Below are positions 39,027-49,285 of a DNA stretch of 64,000 nucleotides, in pieces. The stretch is from Kryptolebias marmoratus. Lineage: Eukaryota; Chordata; Actinopteri; Cyprinodontiformes; Rivulidae. The position numbers were made by a program, and so were the translations under genes. The notes under the pieces are model-generated. The model saw only the letters and a program-made list of their open reading frames with translations, was not told where the DNA came from and did not search any database. Within the stretch, counting starts at the first letter, position 1; each line of letters starts with the position of its first letter. The stretch spans positions 13,987,662 to 14,051,661 of the forward strand of contig NC_051448.1 in the NCBI RefSeq assembly GCF_001649575.2. Direction: 5' to 3'.

Positions 39027-39693
39027 TCAGTATATTAGTTATTGATTCCTCATACAGTGATTCTGAAAATAATAATGAAAACATTTAGTGACCATGTGAT
39101 GTCCTTCCTCGTGGATGTGACCCTGACCTTTGTTTAGATCTCAACTACACACCTTTAAATACATATAAAGACCTAAAAGACTCCTAACAACCTTTGTGAC
39201 AGTCCATTTCTCCACACAAGCTCTTAACAATACCAGTCATTTCATTTAACCAGTGGCTTAAAAATCTGTTTATTTAAAAAAAAATATAACCTGATAAGTT
39301 GAAAGAAACCAAAGGCCTGTTTTTTTGTCAGTTAATTCTAGGAATAATGGATCCTTATTGTTGAATTAATTTATGACTGCGGTAAAGTGGCTTTAAGAAT
39401 TAAAACCTTATTAGACTACGGAAATGAAAAGCTGACCAATAATTCAAGTAATTGTTCTTAATGAGTCAAAGTCAGAGGATAAGAGGCGGTAAGAAAAATG
39501 AATAATCCTGAGTGCAATCTAGTTACAGTTCATTAAAATTCCAGTATAGCAGAGCCACAGACAAAAATGCTAAAACTGCTGCCTGTTGGGGGGTTTCGCA
39601 GCTATTCTTTCCTCTAAAGTTCCTGGGAAAGGTCAACAATACATGCCTGCAGGGCAACGTGGGCCTCTGTGTTGAATCCTGCGGGCCACCATC

Positions 39694-40068
39694 TTTATTT
39701 AACATCAAAGTCTAGCTGGAACCAGAAATGTATGGTGAAGACCGACTGGAGCAGACTAATTATGTGATGTGATGCTATTTTACTGATTCCTGGAGGGAAC
39801 GTCTTCCTTCACATGTTTCGTAGCTGTAAGACAGCACGTCTATGGATGTACAGTAGGCAGTCATGAAGTGCAAACCTTTTACTGTGCAGGTTCAACAATT
39901 TCTCACTACTGCTACTAATCTTTGTTTAAAAAAAAGAAAAGAATTTGAAACACTTTTGATTTTGTTCTCCTAATACTGCATTTCTTAAGCACGTCTTCTC
40001 TAAAAGACTCTTCCGATGCACGGAGAATAATTTACGGATGTGGTCGGAGCTGCTGTCCACCTTTCCTT
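39694..40068 (-). other. tmem200a: Inferred tmem200a 3' UTR
   Basis: DNA immediately downstream of the tmem200a stop codon (minus strand). The first clear AATAAA on the minus strand is at 39699-39694, about 370 bases after the stop. The true end may lie further left; only transcript data can say. Confidence 0.35.
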
Positions 40069-41181
40069 TCAGAACCGAGTCTCTGAGCTGCCTCGCTTCA
40101 TCGTGCTGTTATTGAACTCGTCCCGCTCAAAGCTCAGGTTGTTGTGCGATCTCGAGATCATGAGCAGCTTCTCTCGCTTGCTAAAGTTGCGTTGCGCCAT
40201 CCCCGACGTTGACGTGTCCGAGAGCCGCTCCCCTTGGTCTTCCCTGTCCTCCAGCCGCGTGTAGCCTTTACTGCTGCCCCAGTTTCCGCTGTGACTGCGG
40301 CTGCTGTTGCTTCGGTCCAGTCGAGGCCAGCTGGGGTGTTTTCTCTGCTCCTGATGCACGCAGAGCATGCTCGGCCCACTCGCCAGGTCCAGAGATTTGG
40401 AGTGGCTGTTGAGCATGTGCAGGGAGGAGTTGGAGCCGAAGTCGCTCCTCGCCGCTCCCGGGGAAAGCCAGCAGCCTGAGGTAGAGGAGGGAGCGGGGGA
40501 GAGGGTGCAGGAGGAGAAAGGGGAGCTTCGAGAGGAAGACGACGCCGAGTTGCTCCGCTGTAAGCCCGGCGGTTTAGAGGCCTTAGCAACAGATGCTACA
40601 GGCACCACCAGAGACTCCATGGAGCTGAGAGGCATGGACCTCTCTCCGTCTCTTCTCTCCCCTCCTCTGTCCTCCTCAGTAATCGCCTCCATCTCCGGTT
40701 CATCAATTACACAGTTGTTGAGTTTTATAACAGGGAGCGTAAACGCGGAGATGGACGAGGAGACGATGGAGCCCGCGTGGTGTCCCCTCTTCTCCCCGTT
40801 TCCGTCCACCGACCACTGGTGGCGCATCGAATCTGAGCGACCCAGCCCAAACCCGGGGCTGCAGAATGAACGATCCTTGTAAAGCGGCGCCAGCAACCCC
40901 GCAAAGCTACAGTCCAACCGGGCCTGCTCTCTGCTCCGGTGGAACTCCTCATCCCCGAGCAGCACCTCCTCCTCCTCCGCGGAGCCTCGACTCCCGGCCC
41001 GAGAAGAAAACGCCAAGAGGGAGTTACTGGCCAAACGTGCGGCCGCATCAGCGCCGAACGCTCGCAGGTCGCTTGCTTCCCTGCCATACATGCTGTTGCG
41101 GTGGTGGTACTGTTTCTGTTCCTTCTGCCTGAGCCGATGGATGTCGATGACAGTCGAGTACATGTCTCTCATGTGGATTAT
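40069..41181 (-). CDS. tmem200a: tmem200a coding exon 4 (C-terminal tail and stop)
   Basis: Last coding exon, 370 codons plus stop, residues 166-535. It opens after an acceptor ending CTGCACCAG (AG at 41183-41182) with IIHMRDMYSTVIDIHRLR, the conserved post-membrane motif of TMEM200A. The rest is a long, Ser-rich, probably disordered cytosolic tail with vertebrate-conserved islands: SSSISAFTLPVIKLNNCVID, SMESLVVPV, LSPGAARSDFGSNSSLHML, HSKSLDLASGPS, QRKHPSWPRLDRSNS, KREKLLMISRSHNNLSFE and the C-terminal RGSSETRF. These islands identify TMEM200A rather than TMEM200B or C. Protein length (535) is slightly above the human one (491 as I recall). Function of the family is not established. Several overlapping frames on both strands of this GC-rich exon are shadows. 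Confidence 0.96.
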   Translation of the reverse strand: MIHMRDMYSTVIDIHRLRQKEQKQYHHRNSMYGREASDLRAFGADAAARLASNSLLAFSSRAGSRGSAEEEEVLLGDEEFHRSREQARLDCSFAGLLAPLYKDRSFCSPGFGLGRSDSMRHQWSVDGNGEKRGHHAGSIVSSSISAFTLPVIKLNNCVIDEPEMEAITEEDRGGERRDGERSMPLSSMESLVVPVASVAKASKPPGLQRSNSASSSSRSSPFSSCTLSPAPSSTSGCWLSPGAARSDFGSNSSLHMLNSHSKSLDLASGPSMLCVHQEQRKHPSWPRLDRSNSSRSHSGNWGSSKGYTRLEDREDQGERLSDTSTSGMAQRNFSKREKLLMISRSHNNLSFERDEFNNSTMKRGSSETRF

Positions 41182-42588
41182 CTGGTGCAGAAGAAAAATG
41201 TGATTAGCAGTAGCAGAGGTTGCCCCTTTCTTTAAAACCCCTGCATATATTTGCTAGATTCCATTACAACACATCATAATGCAGTCATTTCAAACTCATT
41301 TATTTCACACTGGATGCCTGTGTGTTCGGAATACATGTTTGCACAACGAGGGAGGAGACGGGAAGAGGAGTGGTTTAATCAAATCAAAAGGGGAAAGGAG
41401 AGGCAGAGAAAATGTCATCAAAAGTAAATTGCAAATATGCAGCAGGAAGCAGGTTGGGAGAAATTAGATCTGCATGTTAGTTATATGAACATGTTGATTA
41501 CAGATGACTGCAGAGCTCCTGTTCTTCTCTTTGTACGGAGAGCAGCTTAAAAGAAACGAGTCCGGGTCGGGAGCAGTGCAAACGATTTTAAAGGAATCCT
41601 GGTTTTGGACTTTCTTTAAAATCTGTTCTGTGCCCCCAAAAAATCCACTGGCTACTTTTTTTTTCAAAAAAAGGGTCTGATTTAAACAAGATCTGTGTAA
41701 AAGTAGACCAAATGATTTAGTTAGCTGAGTAACAAGGCCAATTTTTTTGACATTATAGAACAATCAGTATTGGCAACAACTGAACACACCAAGCTGATGG
41801 AAAGAAACTAAAGCACTGATACGAATGTTTACGGATCGGGTCACAGGGTTAAATCATGAAATCACAGGCACAGCTACCTTTTCTTTGTTCCACATCTAGT
41901 ATTTTGACATTTGTATGAATATGAAACAGTTATATTTATAGGCAAAAGCACAACAAATTAGGCCACTGGCTGCCCTAATTTTCAAAGTCGCCATCAATCA
42001 TCATCGAAGACCCTAATCGGCCAGTCTCTGCTTTATTCTAGTACTAGTGGTTACTTAATTAAAATTCACTGAGGTCAGACTAAAGCAGGTAGCTGTAGTA
42101 ATATTAGAAAATAAGCTGATTACCCTTTTCTACTTTTTTAGTAGAATAAAATGAGCATTTAAAGATATTAACAAGCTTTTGAAATAGGCAAAAAACATAG
42201 AAAAAACATGTTTTTTTATAATGTTAACTATCCAGGTGACGAACATAGAAACAAAAATCTTTTGTAGTTATCAAACGGTGTTGCTGAACAGTCAGTGACT
42301 GGATTCGTCACACTGGGTGCTGAGTTCAGCTATTTTCTAGGCTCTAAGTTCAGATTTTAGTGCCTCTGATTGCTCAAATAATTTGTGTTTAATTTTGGGG
42401 CAACAATTAGCAAAGTTGCAAATACCGTTAAGTGCTAAAAAAGCGTAAATGCTAGAAGATGCACACAAGTAAAAACGTTATTTGTAGTGAAATTTAACAA
42501 CTGATCTGCGTCCAAATCTAATTCTACTTGGGTCTGGATCCACCAGGTGGGGGTCCTTATTCGAGTATTTGACTGTGTGTAGATCTAC
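41182..42588 (-). other. tmem200a: tmem200a intron 3
   Basis: 1407-bp phase-0 intron with donor AAAG|GTAGAT and acceptor CACCAG. It contains no recognised gene; a short stretch at 41464-41763 has an open minus-strand frame without motif. No repeat identified. Confidence 0.85.
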
Positions 42589-42752
42589 CTTTGTTTCTCT
42601 GTCTCTGTTTTCATGGAGGATTGCATTAGCGCAGATGAAGATGAAGATCCCGATCCCCATGGTGAAGGGCCCCAGCATCTTCATCCTCTCAGAGTGAAGA
42701 TGTTGCTCCAGAAACCGCGTCAGAGCACCACCCGCATGCTGGGACGGTGGAC
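42589..42752 (-). CDS. tmem200a: tmem200a coding exon 3 (second transmembrane segment)
   Basis: Residues 111-165. It opens after an acceptor ending TTTTAATATTAG (AG at 42754-42753), in phase 1, and closes at donor AAAG|GTAGAT in phase 0. It encodes [18 protein letters not shown], then the second membrane helix (about residues 137-156, [19 protein letters not shown]) and the HENRDRETK segment that continues into IIHMRD in exon 4. These are the most conserved residues of the family. The polypyrimidine tract of the acceptor is T-rich and short but the reading frame and homology are unambiguous. Confidence 0.95.
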
Positions 42753-42839
42753 CTAATATTAAAACCAAAGACGAGACGGGCAGTCGGAGTGAAGCGCTGC
42801 TCTTTGTGTTTCATTGTCGTCACCCTGTGTAGACGTTAC
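42753..42839 (-). other. tmem200a: tmem200a intron 2
   Basis: 87-bp intron, close to the minimum used by fish genes. Donor CAAG|GTAACG (GT at 42839-42838), acceptor TATTAG. Phase 1. Confidence 0.9.
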
Positions 42840-43057
42840 CTTGAACGTCACGAGTTGTGTTGGTCACATCTTTCGCCGCCTTCGCTCCCTGCCCTCCACC
42901 TGAAGGCACGGCTTTACCGTGCGGCCAGTAACCCAGGGTTGCCATCCCGATCCCGAATGCTAAGATGATCAGTCCCAGGAAGAGGAAAAACCCGGAGGCT
43001 GAGTAGAGGCGGAGCCTGCCACGTACCACCACAACGTCGGTGCGGCGCTTCCGTCTT
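42840..43057 (-). CDS. tmem200a: tmem200a coding exon 2 (first transmembrane segment)
   Basis: Residues 38-110 (first codon split with exon 1). Opens after acceptor TTTTCACTTCAG with the basic patch RRRKRRTD and the family motif [17 protein letters not shown]. The first membrane helix spans about residues 60-82, ending GYWP. The loop that follows (about 83-136, continued in exon 3) is Gly/Lys/Thr-rich with one N-glycosylation sequon (NTT at 104-106), fitting an exposed loop between the two helices. A basic N-terminus before helix 1 suggests both ends face the cytosol. Confidence 0.95.
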
Positions 43058-43269
43058 CTGAAGTGAAAACACAGCAAATGCAGAGTTCTTAGAGGCACAG
43101 AATCAACGGAAAACAATGATCGAAAGTCAGCCTGCAGTCTACGTAGTCGAGCAATAAACTCTGTGCAATATTCCAAATATTTTCTCAAAGTTTACAGTTT
43201 CTCAAGTTAAACTGATTGAAGCGCTCGTTTGTGCTTTCAATTCTTCAGCTGGAACTGAATCACCATCAC
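43058..43269 (-). other. tmem200a: tmem200a intron 1 (between coding exons)
   Basis: 212-bp phase-2 intron with donor CCAG|GTGATG and acceptor CACTTCAG. No features within. Confidence 0.9.
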
Positions 43270-43389
43270 CTGGGGGCACCTTCAGCCAGTCCCACCGTGG
43301 GCGGGGGCCGATGCTGAGAGCGGGACGAGTCCTGGCGCTTTAGCTTGGCCAAGCCGGTAAGCACGCCTGCTGCCGCTGTCATACTTCAC
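43270..43389 (-). CDS. tmem200a: tmem200a first coding exon (start codon exon)
   Basis: Transmembrane protein 200A, a two-pass membrane protein of unknown molecular function. ATG at 43382-43380 is chosen because the 37 complete codons that follow (MTAAAGVLTGLAKLKRQDSS, then RSQHRPP) align with the vertebrate TMEM200A N-terminus (MIATGG...TGL..LKRQDS). Seven bases before the ATG lies an acceptor (TGCCTGCAG|GTGAAGT, exon start 43389), so there should be at least one upstream 5' UTR exon. The donor is CCAG|GTGATG, phase 2. The four exons (113, 218, 164 and 1113 coding bases) join to 1608 bases, 535 residues, with phases agreeing at each junction. This exon is too short to appear as a long open frame. 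Confidence 0.93.
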
Positions 43390-43799
43390 CTGCAGGCACA
43401 CAGCAAGAGGAAAGTAGTTCCTTTATCATTCAGTTTTCACAATATATACTACTGCAGACTCCTGTACTGTAGACAGTCTGAGAAGTAGACTACGACAGCC
43501 CCGATGTGTTAGGGAGCGCTACGACACATCCTTACTGCCTGAGGCTGTCAGACATTTTCATTCACATGCAGCCTCCAAAACTGTGCATCTTAAATAAATG
43601 CAATTTTATTTAATTATTGAGTGCTGTGTGTGTGTTATTGAGACCTTCACTGGTCATCTACTGCTTGTATTTATGTGTGTTACACTGGGGCAAATGAGTT
43701 TCCCCTTTGGGTATTAACAGCGTTTTAATCAATCAATCAACACATCACACATGTCAATCATCCAACATGACAGATGATACATGAACTTGAACACACCAT

Positions 43800-43995
43800 C
43801 CTGTCCCTGAGGGAAAGATAATAAGGTGTGGCTCTTAGCTAGTTCCACACTGAGTTGCAGCCCTTTTTTGTGTTGGCTGTTGTCGCTTAGCTGTGGCGGC
43901 CATCTTGAATAGGACTGACTCCAAAAAGGTAAAAAGCTGCAGAGGTACATCCACTTCCAGCAGTCATAGTTCTGTTTGTCATGTCGTGGAAAAAA
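43800..43995 (+). repeat. Family A repeat, degenerate copy
   Basis: Landmarks 'cttagctagttccacac', 'cttagctgtggcggccatct' plus 'tgaat', 'gactgactccaaaaa' and 'gcagaggtacatccac' occur in family A order. It is truncated at both ends. Confidence 0.6.
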
Positions 43996-45191
43996 AAAAT
44001 CAATTTCCAGGCACTGACGAAATCACTCAATCAGGTTTGTTTATGTATAAGTACAACATACAGAGAGCCTTAAAGACGATTAACAATTAACATCAGAGTC
44101 CCAGCTCCAAACGGGACGCTCCGAATCAAAGCTCTGGCCCTCAAAGTCAACACCCGAGCTTATATCAAAGATATTGGAATACTGGATCTTAGAGGAGGAG
44201 CCACAGTGGAGCGAGTCAGTCCAGTTCTCATGAGGAGAAAAGTCGACATCAATCCTGTAAACAGGTTCATTTGGTGAGAACTCGTGGGACTTCAGTCATG
44301 ACTTATCAACAGCAGGTGTTACCTTATAAAAATCTTTCCCACTACAGTCTAATCCTAAAGTTTTTCCCGTGTACAACAGTACATTTGTACAGTTTGTGAT
44401 GTGTTTGCTTTAAAAGGGAAACTGTGTTCTGCTGTGCTTATTATAGATGTAAGCACACAAAACAACACACACCCAGCACACCCAGTTTCCTCTGTTTACT
44501 TGCACCCTCAGGACAACGTTAGTGTGTACCCGCATGTGTGCGTGCGTTGTTCTCGTTAACGGGGAAATCTAAGGTCTGTAAACACGGGGGGGCCAGAACG
44601 ATCCTAGGTTTGTGAATTTCACTCGTGCAGCATTTAAGACGGGCGTTTGTCGAGCGCGCGTTTGAGCCGTCGCACTTGTCATTCGTCGGAATAATAAAAT
44701 TTCACGGCGGCACAACGTTCATGTTAATCCTCTCCTCTATGTTCACCAGCTGCTCTGATGTCTATTAATAACCATTAGGGGAAGAGGGCTTAAAAAACAA
44801 ACAGGCTTATTTCAAGAGCCTTCATTTGAGTTTAAATGCTTCGTGATTTGGTTTACCATGAACGCCGGCATTGTCCCATGAAGCCCCGACAGCAATAAAC
44901 TGTCTCTGCTTGATGCTGAATAATGTTGTATTCGACTGGAAATATCTGGTGTCTCTCTTAATGTTTTGTTATTCTCTCAGGTCCAAACTGACCGTAGCGG
45001 CTGCGGCCGCATTCCCACCTCCGCTGCTTTAACCTTAAGTCGAACACTTTCACAAGGAGCTTTCAAAAGGCTGCTGCAAATCTGAGCTGGTTTCTTTTTT
45101 TTTCACATAAAAGATGGAACCTTAAATATATCAACACAATGAAGATATATTAAAGTGACCGTCATGCACCTGGATGAGCAACAAGACAAAA

Positions 45192-45488
45192 AGGGTTATC
45201 GCCTGCCTCTGTGTGTGTTCATTTGTATGTATTTTTAGCGAAATATCTCATGAACCAGTGGATGGATTCCAACGAAACCTTTAGAAAGTAATCACTGCAC
45301 ATGATTAACCTTTGGAGTCAACCCCATGCAAGATGGCCACCGCTGGTAATCAACCTTGGCGAACACGAAAACGGCTACAACTCCGCTGGTTTTACAGATC
45401 CCGAGCTAAAGTTCGGTGTGGTAGTAGCTGAGACTGATCTTCAGCACGTACTCCAAGTGCTCAACAGATCACGTGCTAGGCCTTTATA
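45192..45488 (-). repeat. Family A repeat, single unit, minus orientation
   Basis: Starts with 'ggttatcgcctgcctc' near 45192 and continues 'gcgaaatatctcatgaacca', 'gtaatcactgcacatgatta', 'gcaagatggccaccgctgg', 'gtgtggtagtagctgagact' and 'gtgctaggcctttat' at the inner end. It faces the plus-orientation array at 46415. Confidence 0.75.
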
Positions 45489-46414
45489 TTGAAAAGTGAA
45501 TCAAAGTTTCCAAGTTTTCAGCTGACAGTGCTACCATTTTTTATTTCTAGTTCTTCCATACGATGCACAGGTTTGTGGAAATGTCTTAATGACGTCAAAA
45601 TGACGAACAGATTCCGCCATGGGAAAGAAATTCCAGCCGATGTGTTTACTTTTCTGTATTTCTCTCTTCACTTTTTTTTTTTTTTTTTGCCTCCACATCT
45701 CCCTCTTCGATCTGCTCCGTCCTCGCTCTCAGCCCGTGTGCTAATGCAATCTGGCTGTGACCGTGAATAATCTTTTCCCTCTCTTCCTCCCTTCTTGTCT
45801 CGCCTCGTTCTGTTTATCTCGCTCCCCCTTCCTCCACGTCCAATCCTCACTTCTAATTTTGCTCTTTCTCCAGTTTTAATTTAATCTTTCATGACCACTT
45901 TCAGCTTGTTTTTTATTCTCTCTCTCTCTCTCTTGCCTATCTTTTCCTTTTCATACCCTACAGCAATAATTTTCCAAAACAGACAAAGCTTAGCTGCTGT
46001 AAATCACACAAAACCACCGTCTTTTCTCCTTTTTTTATGCATTTCTTATCTGTTTTTCACGTCAATCATCTTATTGGTTTTAGTAGTGCTGTCACAGATG
46101 GTGAATCATACACGGCTAAAAACAAGCTGCCCCTTTTTTGTGGATTCCTGGGCTCCCTTTTTCACTCGACTCTCCCCCTTTTGTTACTCCGAGTGCGTCA
46201 AACAGGAACCCACACAGTGTGCACAGAGCAACGGAGGAGACTTCCTCTGTTTACTGAAACAGGGAGGAGGGAGCTGATGGCATGGGAGGGAAGAGGGAAA
46301 GAGTCGGATATAAGAGGAAAAAAATGACAGCGAGGGGAACTGCAGGAATGTGCGAAAAAGGAGAGGGAATAAGGGATAAGAGTCAGTCATGATTATATGC
46401 TGAAATTCAGCATT
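45489..46414. other. Spacer between second head-to-head pair of family A
   Basis: Pyrimidine-rich, low-complexity DNA, with a T-run at 45672-45688 and a (TC)n run at 45917-45933. The 128-residue frame at 45891-46277 is a by-product of this composition. No gene is supported. It is unlike the spacer at 3916-4474. Confidence 0.5.
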
Positions 46415-47355
46415 TAAACTTAAAGGCCTAGCATTCCTCGAAGGACTGCACGTCACCCCTCGCCTTTCATGTCAGAGTTTTATACTCAGATGACCTTATG
46501 TAGCAGTTTTGGTCAAATCTTGAAAGAAACGTCATGCACAATTTCATCACGAGACGTCACGCTCAGAGTATTTGTTGTAAGGGATTCTCAGCTACTACCA
46601 CATCAAACCTTAGCTCAATATGAGTAAAACTGACTGAGTTAGAGGCATTTTTTTGTTGACTAATATCTATCATTTCTGGCAGCCACCATGAATTCGATTG
46701 ACTCCAAAATCTAATCAGTTGTAGATGTGCATTCACTGACTACTTCCTGAAAGTTTCATTAAAATCTGTCCAGTGGTTCATGAGATATTTTGCTAACAGA
46801 CAGACAAACAGGACGGACTCCGACAGTTAATGCTCAAGTTTTAAACACAGCTCTTGCACAAAGAGTTGCACTTAAAAACTGTGATATGAATGACTCTTAG
46901 CTACTACCACCCCAGATTTTAGTTCATTATCTGTAAAACTGACTAAAGTAGAGCCATATTTGAGCCTTCTAAGGTCAGTTGCCTGTGGTGGCCATCTTTA
47001 ATTGGGTTGTCCCCAAAAGATAAATCAGCTGTAATGGAATGTTAAATGATTGTTTCCTGAAGGTTTCATTTAAATCCACTTATTGGTTCATGAGATATTT
47101 TGCTAACAGACAGAGTTGAATCCGAATAGTTAATGGCAAAATTTGAAACAAAGATTTTGTGTGATCTGCGAGTGCTTAGATTTATGTGTTGGGGATCAGT
47201 CTCAGCTACTACCACACCAAACTTTAGATCAACATTTCTAAAACTTGCTGATGTGTCGCCATTTTTGTATTTATTAAAGTCGGTTGGCTGTGGCGGCCGT
47301 TTTGTATCAGGTTGAATTGGAGATGCACATTCAGTGATTACTTTCTGAAAGATTC
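46415..47355 (+). repeat. Family A repeat, three tandem subunits, plus orientation
   Basis: Opens with 'cttaaaggcctagcattcct' and has three units, marked by ctactaccac at 46592, 46901 and 47206 (periods 309 and 305). Each unit repeats 'atctgtaaaactgac'-like, 'ggtcagttg', 'tgtggtggccatctt' and 'ttcatgagatattttgctaa' landmarks. The last unit stops within the 'tactttctgaaagattcat' block and a poly(A) run follows at 47374-47391. Confidence 0.78.
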
Positions 47356-48282
47356 ATGGGCAAAACATTTGATTAAAAAAAAAAAAAAAAAAGCTGCTCT
47401 GAGGGGGAAAAAACCCCGACCTGACAGTCACCGAGGAGAGTCAGAAGCTTTAAATGACAAAAGCACAGCGAGGGGGGAGAACAAGGCTTTAGTGCGTAGC
47501 TTGAACAAGTGTGGAGCGAGCTGTCCTAACGGATCCACCAGCAGCCTAATGAGAACGCACTCTGAACCTGACACGACGAGACGTTCTGCCGAGGAGAGCG
47601 AGCAGAGCCCGAACCTCGAGTTAATGCTCTGCAAACGAGCTCCAACAGGCCCGACATTTCATCTCTCATCATCTCTCGTGGAAGCCCCTTCTCAAAAAAC
47701 AAAAAAACCCTTCAGTGAGTTAGGCTTTAGGCTTTAAAGCGGATATATCCACTGATTTACGCTTTACATCCGTACGCCTGTGATGCACCCGCACCTCCCG
47801 TCAGAAAGGACTTCCTACTAAACTCAAAGCAGAGCTCCATTAAACACGTCTGATAAATAATGAATCGGCTCTCATGTGATTCCCTCAGTAATGCACCCTG
47901 ACAGCCAAACGGGAGTAAAAGCAACTTAATGTTCTTAGCCGTTTAAAGGAATCGCGTCGACATTTTCAGACACTTTAAAAATGTTTCCGCTGTATTTTAG
48001 CGCCTCTGAACGACCGCCGCCTGTCTGCCGCTCCTCAGCATGAAGCAAGTGGGTTTTTTTAGCCTAACAAGAAACTCCTTACTCTAAAGGTTGCGTCACA
48101 CGAGATATTGTCCTAATAGCAACGTGCTGCTGCTGTTAGATGTTTGTTACTATAGCAACTACCAGCTGTGCGCTCAGGAATCACAGGTAGGACAGCTGTG
48201 CGAAAGTCCTAAAGCTCTCCCTGATTCCTTCATATTTTGCTCGCAGTGAAGCGGACCGTCAGTGAATTCCTTAAAGAGGTCT

Positions 48283-49285
48283 TGGAGGGGGGTCAGGAAG
48301 TTTAGAGCTTTAGAAGCAGTGTTCTGTTGAAGGGTTATGAACAAATAATATCTTACCTGCTGTAGATAGCTCTTTGAACGACCTCAGTCTGAAAGCAAAA
48401 CGGTTTAATTTGACTGAATCGACGAGCTAACGGCTAGTCCAAGACGAGGGCGGATTGCTGCTGCTTTAAAAGCAACTCCAGTGGAAAATATTTCATAAAA
48501 ATCATACGAATGCCGTTTTATAAATCGTTAGACGCTTGTCGATTTTGAATTTCGTGACTATTCATGCCAGATTTGTCCCATTGCTGCTCCTGCTATTTAT
48601 ATACTTGCAAAAAATTTTTAAAAAAGCAAAGATTTCTGTGTAAATTAAAGGCCTTCTGTTCCTTGAAGGAATGCATGTCACCCTTTGCCTTTAATGTCAG
48701 AGTTTTGGACGAAGATCACCTTCTGCTGAGAAATGATGGCGGTGCGGCTAATTTGGTCAAACATTAAAAAAACCTTAGTAAGACTTAAAGCGTGTGTTAA
48801 GATAGACTCTCAGATGCTACCGCAGCAAATCTTAGCTCAGTATCTGTAAAACTGATTGAGTTATAGCCATTTCTGTGTTTTCTAATGTCAGTCGGCTGTG
48901 GCGGCCATTTTGAATGGGATTAACGCAGAGATTTATTAGATATTTTCCAGTACAGTACAGACAAACAAACACAAGCGCACACAGACGCGGGCAAAAACAT
49001 TATCGCTCTGCCTTTCGCCTGTGGTAATGATGATAATAATAATGTAATGGGAAATTGTCGTCAATCTAAAGGTTTAGAAAAGCATTCACTTGAATCGCCA
49101 TAAAAACTTTTGAGACTGGAGTTGTTTCAGGATGTCAGCATTCCACTCAGACTAACCCGTCTTGTCATTAAACCCTGTTTTTTTAAGCTGAGGTCGTTCA
49201 AAGCGCTGTCTGCGACAGGTCAGATATTCATTGTTCATAATCTTTCCACAGAATATCTAAACTACCCCTGAAAGCAGCGGTTCTC
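48283..49285. mobile_element. Family B element with long inverted arms, interrupted by a family A copy
   Basis: Left arm: 'gggttatgaacaaataatat', 'cttacctgctgtagatagct', 'ctttgaacgacctcagtctg'. Right arm, inverted: 'aagctgaggtcgttcaaagc', 'gcgacaggtcagatattcat', 'tgttcataatctttccacag'. Arms of about 100 bp or more in inverted order, with no coding sequence, fit a non-autonomous DNA transposon. Compared with the uninterrupted copy at 54743-55292, the middle is split by the family A copy at about 48625-49040. Confidence 0.68.
48625..49040 (+). repeat. Family A repeat nested in a family B element
   Basis: Begins 'attaaaggccttctgttcct', continues 'gaaggaatgcatgtcaccc', 'gactctcagatgctaccgca', 'ctgtaaaactgattgagtta', 'ggctgtggcggccattttga', and ends near 'cattatcgctctgcctttcg'. 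It is a complete single-unit copy of about 400 bp, which gives the best view of family A ends. Confidence 0.75.

Larger units (their letters stand above)
34479..39693. other. Non-coding stretch between Tc1-like remnant and tmem200a
   Basis: No coding region supported in about 5.2 kb. A family B fragment (36310-36440) and a probable MITE (38835-39026) are listed separately. The rest is A/T-rich without recognised features. Confidence 0.5.

Noticed and set aside
40158..41235. Several long frames on both strands overlapping tmem200a exon 4 (88 to 171 residues)
   Set aside because: They are shadows created by the GC-rich, Ser-rich coding exon; only the minus-strand 370-codon frame has family motifs.
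40069..43382. Assignment as TMEM200C or TMEM200B
   Set aside because: The IIHMRD..YSTVIDIH, LNNCVIDEP, QRKHPSWPRLDR and C-terminal RGSSETRF motifs match TMEM200A as I know it; B and C differ in the N-terminus and tail.
45891..46456. Overlapping hydrophobic frames up to 128 residues that resemble membrane proteins
   Set aside because: They arise from pyrimidine-rich low-complexity DNA, which encodes Ser/Leu/Phe by composition.
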